From Spirochaetota bacterium (GTDB lineage: Bacteria > Spirochaetota > UBA4802 > JAGODF01), in the NCBI GenBank assembly GCA_026419015.1, contig JAOAAF010000007.1, forward strand, positions 305-52,314: DNA of 52,010 bases, given 5' to 3'. Position numbers and translations under genes: made by a program. The notes under the pieces are model-generated. The model searched no databases. It was given only the letters and a program-made list of their open reading frames with translations, and had not been told where the DNA came from. This document shows, in pieces, positions 1 to 10,042 of the stretch. Numbering within the stretch: the stretch's first letter is position 1; each line of letters starts with the position of its first letter.

Positions 1-2
1 CC

Positions 3-716
3 ATGGGGTTGGTAATGGAGAACGATCGCTATTGCGTCTTAAGCGATATTCAGGGAATCGAAGATCATCTTGGCGACATGGATTTTAAGGTAGCGGGGAC
101 GGAAACGGGAATCACCGCTTTCCAAATGGATATTAAAATTGAGGGGATTACTCCAGCAATTATGCGCGAAGCGCTTGAACAAGCTCGTGAAGGTCGCCTT
201 CATATTTTAAACATTATGAAGCAGGTTGCAAAAGAGCCTGAAAAACAGCTTTCGCCTTTTGCGCCTCGAATAATGATAATCCAAATTCCGGTTGAAAAGA
301 TAGGCGACATTATTGGACCAGGTGGAAGAGTAATTAAAGGTATTGTTGAAGAAACCAAAACGGATATAAATATCGACAATAATGGAACAGTTACTATTTC
401 AGGTCCCGATCAAAAATCATTAGAAACAGCAGTCGAGATTATTCGTTCCATCACAGAGGAAATCGAAGTTGGTAAAATTTATCGTGGAGTTGTAAAGCGG
501 GTGATGGAATATGGTGCGTTTGTGGAGATTTTAAGGGGGAAGGAAGGATTGGTGCACATTTCGAAACTCGATCATAGGAAAGTGAATAATGTTAGCGATG
601 TATTAAAAGAAGGCGATACGGTCTATGTAAAGGTTGTTGGAATAGATAAATTAGGAAGAATTGATTTGAGTCGGAAAGATGCATTGGACTACAAAGGCCC
701 TAAAAATAAAATGTAA
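3..716 (+). CDS. pnp: Polyribonucleotide nucleotidyltransferase, C-terminal part (KH + S1 domains); 5' end outside the window
   Basis: KH motif IIQIPVEKIGDIIGPGGRVIKGI followed by S1 domain GKIYRGVVKRVMEYGAFVEILRGKEGLVHISKL. Confidence 0.95.
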   Translation: MGLVMENDRYCVLSDIQGIEDHLGDMDFKVAGTETGITAFQMDIKIEGITPAIMREALEQAREGRLHILNIMKQVAKEPEKQLSPFAPRIMIIQIPVEKIGDIIGPGGRVIKGIVEETKTDINIDNNGTVTISGPDQKSLETAVEIIRSITEEIEVGKIYRGVVKRVMEYGAFVEILRGKEGLVHISKLDHRKVNNVSDVLKEGDTVYVKVVGIDKLGRIDLSRKDALDYKGPKNKM

Positions 717-774
717 CAATGCTTCATTATGTTATAATCCGATTTTGTTGAAGGGATGACGGGAGAGGTGATTA

Positions 775-2031
775 ATGGTTGAAAAATACGCAACCGACAG
801 CGGTATGACCGTTATCCTTGAACCTATCGATGGTGTAATGTCCATCTCTGCAGGATTATGGGTAAAAGTTGGTTCACGCCATGAAGAGCCTTCGTGCTTT
901 GGGTATGCGCATTTTATCGAACACATGCTCTTTAAAGGAACAGAGCGATATAGCGCACATGATATTGCGCGTATGGTTGATAGGGTTGGAGGACAGCATA
1001 ATGCGGCAACAAACAGGGAATATACGTGCTATTACATCAATGTGATAAACGAACATTTGCCCCTTACTGTTGAGCTTCTTGCTGATATGTATTATTGTTC
1101 TCTTTTTGATTCGGAAGAGATTGAAAAAGAAAAGAATGTAATTCTCGAAGAAATTCGCATGTACGAAGATACCCCCGATGAACTTATCCACGATTATTTC
1201 ATAGAATCGGTACTTTCTGGTCATCCTTTAGCCCATCCTATTGTGGGCAATAGCGAAAATATAAGAAAGATCACAAAGAAAAAATTGATTGATTTTTTTA
1301 GCAATTTTTATTTCGATAAAAATTGCCTGTTTGTAATTGCAGGAAATTTTAATGTTGATCAGGCGAAGAGGGAAATAGATCGGAATTTTAATAAAAAGCA
1401 TGAGAAAAAATCTATAACCTTACTTCCAACGAAAATTGCAAGAGGGAAATCGTGGCGCCATATTCAGAGAAAACTTGAACAGGTGCATTTTTGTATAGGT
1501 GGCGAAGGCGTTAATCGAAAAGATGATGATAGATGGGTGTTGTATGTATTGAGCACTTATCTGGGTGGGAGCATGTCATCGCGTTTGTTTCAAATTATTA
1601 GAGAAAAAGAAGGATTGTGCTATTCTATTTATTCATTCCACTCAATCTATGAAGACACAGGGCTTTTTGGAATATATTGCGGCACGTCGCCGCAAAATTT
1701 CGATAGGGTTATAGATCTCATTCTCAATGAGTGCAGGAATGTGATAGAGAAAGGAATTCCGAAACAAGAATTGGAAGATACGAAAAGCTATATAAAAGGA
1801 AATATTGCGCTAAGCCTCGAAAGCACAGAAGTTCGGATGGGACAGTTAGCTCGAAATGAAATGAATTATGGGCGCTATATTTCGTTTCAGGAAATTGTTG
1901 AATGCATCGATCGGGTAACAGAGGATGATGTACTTCGGGTGGCTCATCGGCTATTACGCGAAAAGCCACTTACAATGGTATCAATAGGTAATCTCAATTT
2001 TAAAAATACTAATTTTGAATTTAGAATATAG
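775..2031 (+). CDS. M16 family zinc metallopeptidase (insulinase/PqqL-like)
   Basis: Inverted zinc motif in AHFIEHMLFKGTERYSAHDIARMVDRVGG; downstream of pnp, a common bacterial arrangement. Confidence 0.93.
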   Translation: MVEKYATDSGMTVILEPIDGVMSISAGLWVKVGSRHEEPSCFGYAHFIEHMLFKGTERYSAHDIARMVDRVGGQHNAATNREYTCYYINVINEHLPLTVELLADMYYCSLFDSEEIEKEKNVILEEIRMYEDTPDELIHDYFIESVLSGHPLAHPIVGNSENIRKITKKKLIDFFSNFYFDKNCLFVIAGNFNVDQAKREIDRNFNKKHEKKSITLLPTKIARGKSWRHIQRKLEQVHFCIGGEGVNRKDDDRWVLYVLSTYLGGSMSSRLFQIIREKEGLCYSIYSFHSIYEDTGLFGIYCGTSPQNFDRVIDLILNECRNVIEKGIPKQELEDTKSYIKGNIALSLESTEVRMGQLARNEMNYGRYISFQEIVECIDRVTEDDVLRVAHRLLREKPLTMVSIGNLNFKNTNFEFRI

Positions 2032-2114
2032 TACATGCGAAATGTTACGCAGAGATTTTTTGTTGAGTAAATTTTCGTATTTTACAGGTTAATAATTTTT
2101 TTGAGGTAAACGCA

Positions 2115-2519
2115 ATGGCGGGAAAAGGCGATGGCATCAATAGCACAATAGGTGAGGGATCCGTTTTTGAAGGGAAATTCTACATTAGCGGTTCCCTTCG
2201 GATTGACGGAAAATTTGAGGGTGAAATTAAAACAGAGGATGAACTCGTTGTTGGTGAAACGGGTAAAGTGAAAACGAATATCAATGCAAAATCGGTAGTG
2301 GTAGCAGGGACGGTAATTGGAAATATCAATGCGGAAGAAGAAGTGAGACTTCTTGAAACAGGCAGAGTGTTAGGAGATATTGTGACCCCAGTGTTAACTA
2401 TTCAACGAGGGGTAATTGCTCAGGGACATATTACTATCACTGGAGGGCAAAAAAAAGATGTTAAAAAGCTCATTGAAGATTCGTATGGATTAGAAAAAAA
2501 TTCCGAAAAAACAAAGTAA
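2115..2519 (+). CDS. Bactofilin (polymer-forming cytoskeletal protein)
   Basis: Repetitive beta-helical sequence GSVFEGKFYISGSLRIDGKFEGEIKTEDELVVGETGKVKTNINAKSVVVAGTVIGNI. Confidence 0.93.
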   Translation: MAGKGDGINSTIGEGSVFEGKFYISGSLRIDGKFEGEIKTEDELVVGETGKVKTNINAKSVVVAGTVIGNINAEEEVRLLETGRVLGDIVTPVLTIQRGVIAQGHITITGGQKKDVKKLIEDSYGLEKNSEKTK

Positions 2520-2593
2520 AGTATTAACGCTGATCGATAATATAAATAAAATGGTGTATTATTGGAGGGCAAGATTTTTATTTTTCAAAAATT

Positions 2594-3640
2594 ATGAAAA
2601 AATTATTTATTAAAAGTTTTACTATCAGAAAACTTACCATTTCGTTCATGTTCAATGAGTTATTGCTGGTATATCGCGGAAGTCATAAGATATATATAAA
2701 GCGATATCCCATTTTCGGAAAATTTAGTATTAAAGCGGCGATTTACGTATTGGTATGTTGTTTTGCATTCATGGGACTTTATGCATTTTCATCGATATTT
2801 CGAACAACACATATAAATGGAAATGAAATGATAAAGGAGCAGGCGCAGGTAGAAAGCGATCAAGAATTAATGCAAAAAATCGTACAGTCGCGCGAGACTG
2901 AGTATAGCGATCCAATAGAAATTCCTAAAAAGGTGGAAGTAAAACTTCATCGCGTAAAATCAGGTGAAACATTGAGCAAAATAGCTCGCATGTATGGTGT
3001 TTCAATGGAAACTATTTGTGGAAGCAATAATTTACAGTCATTTGATCTTGTTCCCGTTGGGTTGATGCTCAAAATACCATTGAAAGAAGGGATTTTATAT
3101 CGGGTGAAGAATAATGAAAATTTATCTTCTATTGCATCGCGTTTTAAGTTACCGGTTGAAAGAATAATAGCAGCAAATGAAATAAGAAATGTTGACTTCC
3201 TTCAACCCAATATGGATATTTTCATCCCTGATGCGAAACCCCAAAATTTAGTGCGCGGTTTTATTTGGCCAACGCTTCAAAAGCATGGAATTACAAGCGG
3301 TTATGGTTGGAGAAATCATCCAATTTTTGATGAGAAGCATTTTCATACTGGCTTGGATATATATTGCAAGTATGGCTGGATTCGAGCCGCGAAATTTGGC
3401 AAAGTGACGTATACAGGGTGGCTTGGGGGTTATGGGAAAACGATTATTATATCGCATCCCGGAGGATGGAAAACGCTGTACGGACATTTATCGCGGATTT
3501 CGGTAAAAACGGGGCAATATGTCAAACAGGGACAATTCATTGGAAAAAGTGGCAATACAGGGAACTCTACTGGGCCGCATTTGCATTTTGAAATTATCTC
3601 CAACGGAGAATACAAAAACCCACGTAAAATGATAAAATAA
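2594..3640 (+). CDS. Membrane-anchored LysM + M23 peptidoglycan endopeptidase
   Basis: N-terminal TM segment, two LysM-like repeats (HRVKSGETLSKIARMYGVS; YRVKNNENLSSIASRF), M23 motifs HTGLDIYCKYG and GPHLHFEI. Confidence 0.93.
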   Translation: MKKLFIKSFTIRKLTISFMFNELLLVYRGSHKIYIKRYPIFGKFSIKAAIYVLVCCFAFMGLYAFSSIFRTTHINGNEMIKEQAQVESDQELMQKIVQSRETEYSDPIEIPKKVEVKLHRVKSGETLSKIARMYGVSMETICGSNNLQSFDLVPVGLMLKIPLKEGILYRVKNNENLSSIASRFKLPVERIIAANEIRNVDFLQPNMDIFIPDAKPQNLVRGFIWPTLQKHGITSGYGWRNHPIFDEKHFHTGLDIYCKYGWIRAAKFGKVTYTGWLGGYGKTIIISHPGGWKTLYGHLSRISVKTGQYVKQGQFIGKSGNTGNSTGPHLHFEIISNGEYKNPRKMIK

Positions 3641-3695
3641 GAATGATTGCTTGAAAAAATTAATTTCTTCCCATGCGGGTGTGATGTTTAATGAT

Positions 3696-3720
3696 AAACG
3701 TATAATTTTATACGTTTTGT
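3696..3720 (+). terminator. Possible hairpin terminator after the LysM/M23 gene
   Basis: AAACGTATA...TATACGTTT self-complementary stem followed by a short T-rich stretch. Confidence 0.4.
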
Positions 3721-3901
3721 ATAAATGAATGCGCGTTTTGCGGTAGTGAAATAAAAATTATTTGCCTTTCCGGTTGCTCGCAGAAGTACATTGTAATGAA
3801 AAAGATGTTAATGTTCCACTTAAATAAAAATAAGGCAATGGTGTGGGATTGCAAAGGGAGAGTACCAGGAATTGTAAAATGAGCGCTGAGGAGTGGAGTG
3901 C

Positions 3902-4996
3902 ATGAAACATTTTATATTAGCAGGTATTCTGGTATCTTTACTGACAGTTTCATGTGTATATTTAGAAGAAGTTGATGAATTCGCAATAATTAGCTTTTTT
4001 ATGGGAGAGGTTAAGAAGAATGATATCCAAGTCAATATTGGGGATATCTTAAAAGAAAACGATGTAATTGTAACAGGAAAAAATTCGTTCTGCGATCTTA
4101 AAATAGGTTCGTCGATGATAAGGGTAAAAGAAAATTCTACGCTGCATCTTTCACGAATTTTGCGAAAAGAAAGCGCAGAAAATACGTTGTTGAGATTGGA
4201 CGTTGGAAAGCTTTTGTGCAAACCGAAAAAACTTGCAAAAAATGAGAGTTTCATAGTCACCACGCCAACTGTGGTTGCAGGAGTAAGAGGGACTTTATTT
4301 GCAGTTGAAGCTGATGTAAAAAAAACAACGCGTATAAAGGTTTATCGTGGGAGTGTGAAAGTATCGCTGCGAATTGAACCAATGGAAACGAAACTTGGAA
4401 TTGAACGCATCTACGAGGATGGTTCTACTCTTGAACAAAACGAAAGGGCAATTATTACCGAAGATGAAGTTAAAGCTGCAGAATCAAAAATTGAAAAAGA
4501 AATTGCGTTGTTATCAAATAAAAAGATTCTCGATGAAGATATCTTACTGCAAAAAATTCGCTCGTACATTGTATTGGAAAAGAGGAACATACAAAAATTC
4601 AGACCTGAGGATTTTGTAAAGGAACAAGAAGATTTAATTGCAGTTGAAAGTAGAAGTCCAGAAATAATGAAGGCGATACGAAAAGTAATTCGCCGTGAGC
4701 GAGATGAGCCAATGCCTGATGGCAGTTTGCTTATAACTCGATATGATTTTTATCTTATTAAAAATGGAAAAGTCGAAGGTGAATGGAAAATAATTGGCGA
4801 GCCTGTCCAATGGAGAGATAGAATATACATTGCGTCGAAAGATTACGTGTTTTGCGCTTCTGTGGATGGTCCACTTCGCTGGAGGAGAAAAATAAAAAAT
4901 AATGGAAGGGTTGAGTTAAAGGAAAATAATCTAATCGTGAATACCCCCGAAGGTGCAAAAAAATTAGATCTCATTAGTGGTGCGATAATCGAATAA
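3902..4996 (+). CDS. FecR-domain lipoprotein with C-terminal PQQ-like segment
   Basis: ORF 3893-4996. Start at 3902 gives signal peptide with lipobox LLTVSC; FecR motif TPTVVAGVRGTLFAVEADVKKTTRIKVYRGSVKV. Confidence 0.85.
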   Translation: MKHFILAGILVSLLTVSCVYLEEVDEFAIISFFMGEVKKNDIQVNIGDILKENDVIVTGKNSFCDLKIGSSMIRVKENSTLHLSRILRKESAENTLLRLDVGKLLCKPKKLAKNESFIVTTPTVVAGVRGTLFAVEADVKKTTRIKVYRGSVKVSLRIEPMETKLGIERIYEDGSTLEQNERAIITEDEVKAAESKIEKEIALLSNKKILDEDILLQKIRSYIVLEKRNIQKFRPEDFVKEQEDLIAVESRSPEIMKAIRKVIRRERDEPMPDGSLLITRYDFYLIKNGKVEGEWKIIGEPVQWRDRIYIASKDYVFCASVDGPLRWRRKIKNNGRVELKENNLIVNTPEGAKKLDLISGAIIE

Positions 4997-5016
4997 TCTG
5001 AAATCCACGATTTGGT

Positions 5017-5054
5017 AAATTTATCCCAGCTTGTATACGAGGGATGAATTTTTA
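5017..5054 (+). terminator. Putative rho-independent terminator after the FecR gene
   Basis: 11-bp stem AAATTTATCCC / GGGATGAATTT (one G-U pair), 13-nt loop, then TT. Confidence 0.5.
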
Positions 5055-5074
5055 TGTGTGCATTCAGTAAACAT

Positions 5075-5104
5075 TTGACAATTTGGTGGTATGTTTTTTA
5101 TTGT
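5075..5104 (+). promoter_or_regulatory. Possible sigma70-type promoter upstream of cimA
   Basis: TTGACA at 5075-5080; weak TTTATT/TTATTG -10-like hexamer about 17-18 nt downstream. Confidence 0.35.
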
Positions 5105-5159
5105 TTTATTTTTCTGATAATTTTTTGAAGGGTATTGCGAAAAAATAAAAATTGGGAAT

Positions 5160-6755
5160 ATGGAAAAAAGATCGATCATCATTTACGATACTACACTGCG
5201 GGATGGTTCTCAAAGCCTTGGAATTTCGTTTTCGCTGCATGACAAGCTTCGCATTACGAGCGAATTAGATAAACTAAAGATCGATTATATCGAAGGGGGT
5301 TGGCCGGGTTCTAACCCGAAGGATGACATTTTTTTTAAAGAAGTTCACAAATTAGAACTTTCCCACTCAAAGATATGTGCATTTGGTTCAACGAAACGTC
5401 CCAAAATCAAATATGAAGAAGACGGTCTCTTAAAAGCTTTGGTTTCTGCAGGTGTTCCAACGGTAACCATTGTGGCGAAATCATGGGATTTTCAGGTTAT
5501 CGAAGCACTTAGCATTAGCCTTGAAGAAAATTTGGAACTGGTGTATGGAACTGTTGCATTTTTGAAAGATAAGGGGTTAGAAGTATTTCTCGATGCGGAG
5601 CATTTCTTTGATGGTTTTCTTGCAAATCAGAATTATGCGATTGAAGTATTAGGCGCGGCACAGCGCGCAGGTGCTGATATGCTCGTGTTGTGCGATACAA
5701 ATGGTGGAACTATGTTGGGGGATGTGGCGCGGATTGTAAAATCTGTGTGTGAGACATTGACCACACCAATTGGTGTTCATTTCCACAACGATTCAGGGAT
5801 TGCTGTGGCAAATTCAATCTTAGCAGTGGAAGTGGGAGCAATTTCTGTTCAGGGAACAATGAATGGACTTGGTGAGCGTTGTGGAAATTGCGATTTAACC
5901 ACACTTATTCCAAATCTTGTATTAAAATTAGGATATGCATGCCATGCAGCGGATTCATTGGTGCATCTTACAGAAACAAGTAGGGTGATTAGCGAAATTG
6001 CAAATATTGCGCACAACGAACGCGCGCCGTATGTGGGAGATAGTGCATTTGCGCATAAGGGCGGCATACATGTATCGGCTCTGAGCAAAAACACAAAGAC
6101 GTATGAACACATTGATCCTGCGTTGGTGGGCAATCGCCGAAAAGTGCTCATTTCAGAACTTTCGGGCAAAAGTGCAATTGAATTTAAAGCGAAGGAAATG
6201 GGCATAAAAATGCCAAGCGATGTGCATCTTACAAAGGATATTCTGCGGCGCATTAAATGCCTTGAAGATAAAGGGTACCAGTTTGAAGCTGCAGAAGGTT
6301 CGTTTGAACTTATCATTCGCCGTGCAACAAAAGAATATGTGCCTTTTTTTATCCTCCACGGTTTTCGTGTCATCACCGAGAAACGGGAAAATAATGAAAT
6401 GGTTTGTGAAGCAACGATCAAAGTGGAAGTTGATGGTGTTGTGGAACATACTGCAGCGAATGGAAAAGGCCCTGTCGAGGCGCTTGATAATGCTGTACGA
6501 AAAGCGTTAGTGAAGTTTTATCCAACTATTCGCGAAATTCAACTGACCGATTATAAGGTCCGCGTGTTAAATGAAAAAGCTGGAACAGGTGCTGCGGTTC
6601 GAGTGCTCATCGATCAGAAAGGGAGGGGAAAACATTGGGGAACGGTAGGAGTATCGGAAAATATCATAGAAGCATCATGGCAAGCATTAATCGATGGAAT
6701 TGAATATATGCTGCTTAAAGAACTCGTGGATGGAAAAGATGGAAAAGAACACTAA
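5160..6755 (+). CDS. cimA: (R)-citramalate synthase
   Basis: IIIYDTTLRDGSQSLGISFSLHDKLRI, YIEGGWPGSNPKD, GLGERCGNCDLTTLIPNL, C-terminal LeuA-dimer-like domain; CimA type. Confidence 0.95.
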   Translation: MEKRSIIIYDTTLRDGSQSLGISFSLHDKLRITSELDKLKIDYIEGGWPGSNPKDDIFFKEVHKLELSHSKICAFGSTKRPKIKYEEDGLLKALVSAGVPTVTIVAKSWDFQVIEALSISLEENLELVYGTVAFLKDKGLEVFLDAEHFFDGFLANQNYAIEVLGAAQRAGADMLVLCDTNGGTMLGDVARIVKSVCETLTTPIGVHFHNDSGIAVANSILAVEVGAISVQGTMNGLGERCGNCDLTTLIPNLVLKLGYACHAADSLVHLTETSRVISEIANIAHNERAPYVGDSAFAHKGGIHVSALSKNTKTYEHIDPALVGNRRKVLISELSGKSAIEFKAKEMGIKMPSDVHLTKDILRRIKCLEDKGYQFEAAEGSFELIIRRATKEYVPFFILHGFRVITEKRENNEMVCEATIKVEVDGVVEHTAANGKGPVEALDNAVRKALVKFYPTIREIQLTDYKVRVLNEKAGTGAAVRVLIDQKGRGKHWGTVGVSENIIEASWQALIDGIEYMLLKELVDGKDGKEH

Positions 6756-7551
6756 TGCGATTGGTATATTCGATTCGGGTGTTGGTGGATTAACCGTCTG
6801 CAAGTCGCTAAAGGACATCATGCCAGCAGAGAACTTAATTTATTTTGGCGATACTGCACGATTCCCCTATGGAACTCGATCGAAAGAAACAATTATACGG
6901 TATTCGCGGGAAATTGTTTCGTATTTGGTATCGCGAAATGTAAAAATGGTCGTTATTGCATGTAACACTTCATCAGCAGTTGCACTCGATGTGTTGAAAG
7001 AAGAATTTGAGGTTCCAATTGTTGGTGTCATTAAAGCGGGTGCGCGCGCTGCATGTCGAATACAAACAAATGGCATTATTGGAGTAATCGGAACGCGTGC
7101 CACAGTCAATAGCCGTTCATATGAAAAGGCTATTTGCGAAATAGATCCGACCATTCAAGTATATCAACAGCACGCAACGATTTTTGTAGCGCTTACTGAA
7201 GAAGGATGGGTCGATGATGAAATCACGAGATTAGCTGCAAAAAAATACATTAGCGAAATGTATAACAAAAATGTTCGCACCCTTATATTGGGATGTACTC
7301 ACTTTCCACTTCTTAAAAAAGCCATTCTTGATGTATTTCCCGATCTTGTTCTTGTTGATTCTGGATACGAGGTTGCACTCGAAGTGCAACAGATGTTAAA
7401 AGAAAAAAATCTTGAAAATTCGGGAAATATGGGAAAAGTTGAACTCTATGCATCAGATATTACCGATACCCTTCAAATGTTGAAAAATATGTTTTTTGGG
7501 GAAAATGGGGCATCGATAAATAAACTTACTCTCAGCGGTGGAAAATTATGA
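6730..7551 (+). CDS. murI: Glutamate racemase; ATG at 6730 or 6739 preferred over the 6694 ORF start
   Basis: IGIFDSGVGGLTVCKSLKDIMPAENLIYFGDTARFPYG; VIACNTSSAV; LILGCTHFPLL. Confidence 0.95.
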   Translation: MEKMEKNTNAIGIFDSGVGGLTVCKSLKDIMPAENLIYFGDTARFPYGTRSKETIIRYSREIVSYLVSRNVKMVVIACNTSSAVALDVLKEEFEVPIVGVIKAGARAACRIQTNGIIGVIGTRATVNSRSYEKAICEIDPTIQVYQQHATIFVALTEEGWVDDEITRLAAKKYISEMYNKNVRTLILGCTHFPLLKKAILDVFPDLVLVDSGYEVALEVQQMLKEKNLENSGNMGKVELYASDITDTLQMLKNMFFGENGASINKLTLSGGKL

Positions 7552-8519
7552 AAAATAAACTCGCATGGAGCGCGGTGTTTTTATGCCTATTGCCAGTAAA
7601 AGGTGAGGGGTGGGAGCTTTTTGATAGAGTTATTGCAGTGGTAAACGATCGCCCCATTCTCGAAAGTGAGGTACACCAGCGTTTTGAGAGATTTATCCAA
7701 ATTCAACAGAAGAAAGGGAAAAAAATCCCACCATCAAAATTTTCGTATCATAAAAGCCGAGTGCTTGATTCGTTTATTGAGGATTCTCTTTTTGAACAGA
7801 TGGCAGAAGAGGAATCCATAATTGTGAGCGATGAGAAAATTGACGATCATATTGAAAAACTTATGAAGCGCTATAATATTAGTTCATTGAATGAGTTCAA
7901 AAATAAGATAGAAAAAAGTGAGAATATGAGCTTTGAGGAATATCGAGAACAGGTGCGCAAATCCATTATCCGAGAAATGGTGATGTCGCTGGCAGTAGGG
8001 GTCAATCCCCCTTCCGAACAACAAGCGCAGGAATGGTATAAGAAAAACATCGATAAAGTTGGATACGAATTTAATATTAACCATATCTTTCTTCGTTTGC
8101 GCAATAAGACGATAGCTGAGGAACGAAGAGTGAATAATGAGATGAAAGCGATTTTAGCAAAAATAAATAGCGGCATGTCTTTTGAAGAGGCTGCGAAGCG
8201 ATTTTCAGAAGATGTGAGTTCTAAGGGGAAAGGTGGAGCTTTAGGATGGGTGAAATTACATGAGATAGATCGCTTATTGGCAATGCAGATATTCGGGATG
8301 AATAAAGGAGGACAACTTTCTGGGATCATTAAATCGGGTGAAGGGTATCACATTGTAAAGTTCAATGGGAAAAGGCCGGTACCTTTTGAATCGATTAAGG
8401 ATATTATCTTTAGCATACTCTATAACGAAAGAATGAACGAACAAATGGAAAAATGGGCAGAACATAAACGCAAAGAATCCGATGTAAAAATTTTTATGGA
8501 TGACTATGTCTTAAATTAA
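7548..8519 (+). CDS. SurA-like periplasmic peptidyl-prolyl isomerase (parvulin)
   Basis: Signal peptide, SurA N-domain (DRVIAVVNDRPILESEVHQR), rotamase segment INHIFLRLR...FEEAAKRFSEDVSSKGKGGALGWV. Confidence 0.9.
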   Translation: MKNKLAWSAVFLCLLPVKGEGWELFDRVIAVVNDRPILESEVHQRFERFIQIQQKKGKKIPPSKFSYHKSRVLDSFIEDSLFEQMAEEESIIVSDEKIDDHIEKLMKRYNISSLNEFKNKIEKSENMSFEEYREQVRKSIIREMVMSLAVGVNPPSEQQAQEWYKKNIDKVGYEFNINHIFLRLRNKTIAEERRVNNEMKAILAKINSGMSFEEAAKRFSEDVSSKGKGGALGWVKLHEIDRLLAMQIFGMNKGGQLSGIIKSGEGYHIVKFNGKRPVPFESIKDIIFSILYNERMNEQMEKWAEHKRKESDVKIFMDDYVLN

Positions 8520-8551
8520 CTGTTTTTAGAACTCCACCGGGGAGGTTTTGC

Positions 8552-10033
8552 GTGAAAATTGGTGCGATAGTGTTGTTCCCGAAATCCATAAAAAAAGAAG
8601 AATTGTTTTTTCGTGGAACGTATATCCCAGAGGACATCCTTTTGAAATTAAAACGCATATCGAAAGTACGAGAAGTTTTTATGGTCGTTGGCAATGATTA
8701 TGATGGAGAAGTTCCGGTGGGCAGTGTAAAGATTGTTGGTAGTGAAGAAGGAGAAATGTTATTTTTAAAGAAGTTTTTTCGCAATTCTGATTTCGATCAC
8801 GCTCTGGTTGTCCATGCCGATTCGCCCTTTTTAGATTCTGAAATACTGCACGAAATGCTCCAGTTACATACCACATACCTTCCGGAATATACGTACTCTG
8901 AAAATGTCCCACCAGGATTTTGCGGAGAAATTGTCTCGAAAACGTTGATGGAAAGCGTACCAGATGAGGTGCAACCATCGATTTCGATTTCGTCGCTCAT
9001 TAAAGCGAATTTGCACAAATTCGATGTAGAAATATACTATTCCCACCCCGATATTCGCGACCGACGCGTTTCTTTTCGATCATCGGATCCCCGCGATAGG
9101 CGCATAATGGAAAGAATTGTCGAATTTTATGGAAGAATTCCACGATACAAGGACATTGGGGAAGTATTTCGTCAATTTCCGCAAGTCTTATATGTTTCTC
9201 CTTCGTATGTGGAAGTCGAGCTCACAGGAAAATGCGAGTTGGAGTGCATTTTTTGTTTTCGAAAGTCCTTTTCTGCCGAACATGGCAATATGGATCCTTC
9301 TATATTTCAAAAAATATTACAGGATATGCGCTATTTTCAATTGCCGTATCATATTTGCATTGGTGGTTCTGGCGAGCCGCTACTCCACCCACAGTTTTAC
9401 GAATTAATGGAGATGGCGCTGGCAGAAGAATCTGTCGCAACTGTAATAATAGAAACCAATGGAGTGTTAGCTGATGCAAATTTTGCACATTTTATTTCGA
9501 GAGCAAAAGAAAGAATTCGCGTAATTGTGAATCTTAATGGAATCGATGAAAAAACATATCTTTCGCTTCATGGAAAAGATTATTTTTCGAAAGTTGCATC
9601 AAATGTGGAACTTCTTCGAAATACCATACTGGAACCTGAGTGCCTTTATGTGCAAATTATGAAGATTAATGAAACGGAAAAATTTTTGGATGCCTATTAC
9701 GACATGTGGGAACAAAAAGGAGTGCCTATTATTCTCCAAAAACAAAATACATTTTTAGGCAGAATTCAAGATCGAAGGTATTCGGATCTTTCTCCAATTG
9801 AGAGAATTCCGTGTTGGCATTTACAGCGCGACCTGTATATCCTTTATGATGGGAAGGTATCATTTTGTAAGCAGGATGTAGAAGGTAAATTTAACCGCGG
9901 GAATGTGAAAGAGGTTTCATTAAAGGAAATTTTTGAAAATGGGATGTCGCATTTCGTTGAGAATTTTAAAGGAAACCTTTCCAAAAATCCCGATTGTGCC
10001 ATCTGCGATGAATGGTATACTTTTAATCTGTAA
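8552..10033 (+). CDS. Radical SAM/SPASM protein with N-terminal nucleotidyltransferase-like domain (spiro-SPASM type)
   Basis: GTG start after GGGGAGG; radical SAM motif CELECIFC (CxxxCxxC); C-terminal Cys cluster CW...FCKQD...CAIC; N-terminal HADSPFLDSEI and PPGFCGEIVS match the downstream SpsF-like protein. Confidence 0.88.
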   Translation: MKIGAIVLFPKSIKKEELFFRGTYIPEDILLKLKRISKVREVFMVVGNDYDGEVPVGSVKIVGSEEGEMLFLKKFFRNSDFDHALVVHADSPFLDSEILHEMLQLHTTYLPEYTYSENVPPGFCGEIVSKTLMESVPDEVQPSISISSLIKANLHKFDVEIYYSHPDIRDRRVSFRSSDPRDRRIMERIVEFYGRIPRYKDIGEVFRQFPQVLYVSPSYVEVELTGKCELECIFCFRKSFSAEHGNMDPSIFQKILQDMRYFQLPYHICIGGSGEPLLHPQFYELMEMALAEESVATVIIETNGVLADANFAHFISRAKERIRVIVNLNGIDEKTYLSLHGKDYFSKVASNVELLRNTILEPECLYVQIMKINETEKFLDAYYDMWEQKGVPIILQKQNTFLGRIQDRRYSDLSPIERIPCWHLQRDLYILYDGKVSFCKQDVEGKFNRGNVKEVSLKEIFENGMSHFVENFKGNLSKNPDCAICDEWYTFNL

Positions 10034-10042
10034 AGTGGTGCG

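Noticed and set aside
3820-4263. 147-aa minus-strand ORF
   Set aside because: Antisense to the FecR lipoprotein gene; Ser/Phe-rich shadow translation.
5849-6421. 190-aa minus-strand ORF
   Set aside because: Antisense within cimA; low-complexity Ser/Cys-rich translation typical of a shadow ORF.
7871-8329. 152-aa minus-strand ORF
   Set aside because: Antisense to the SurA-like gene; no domain.
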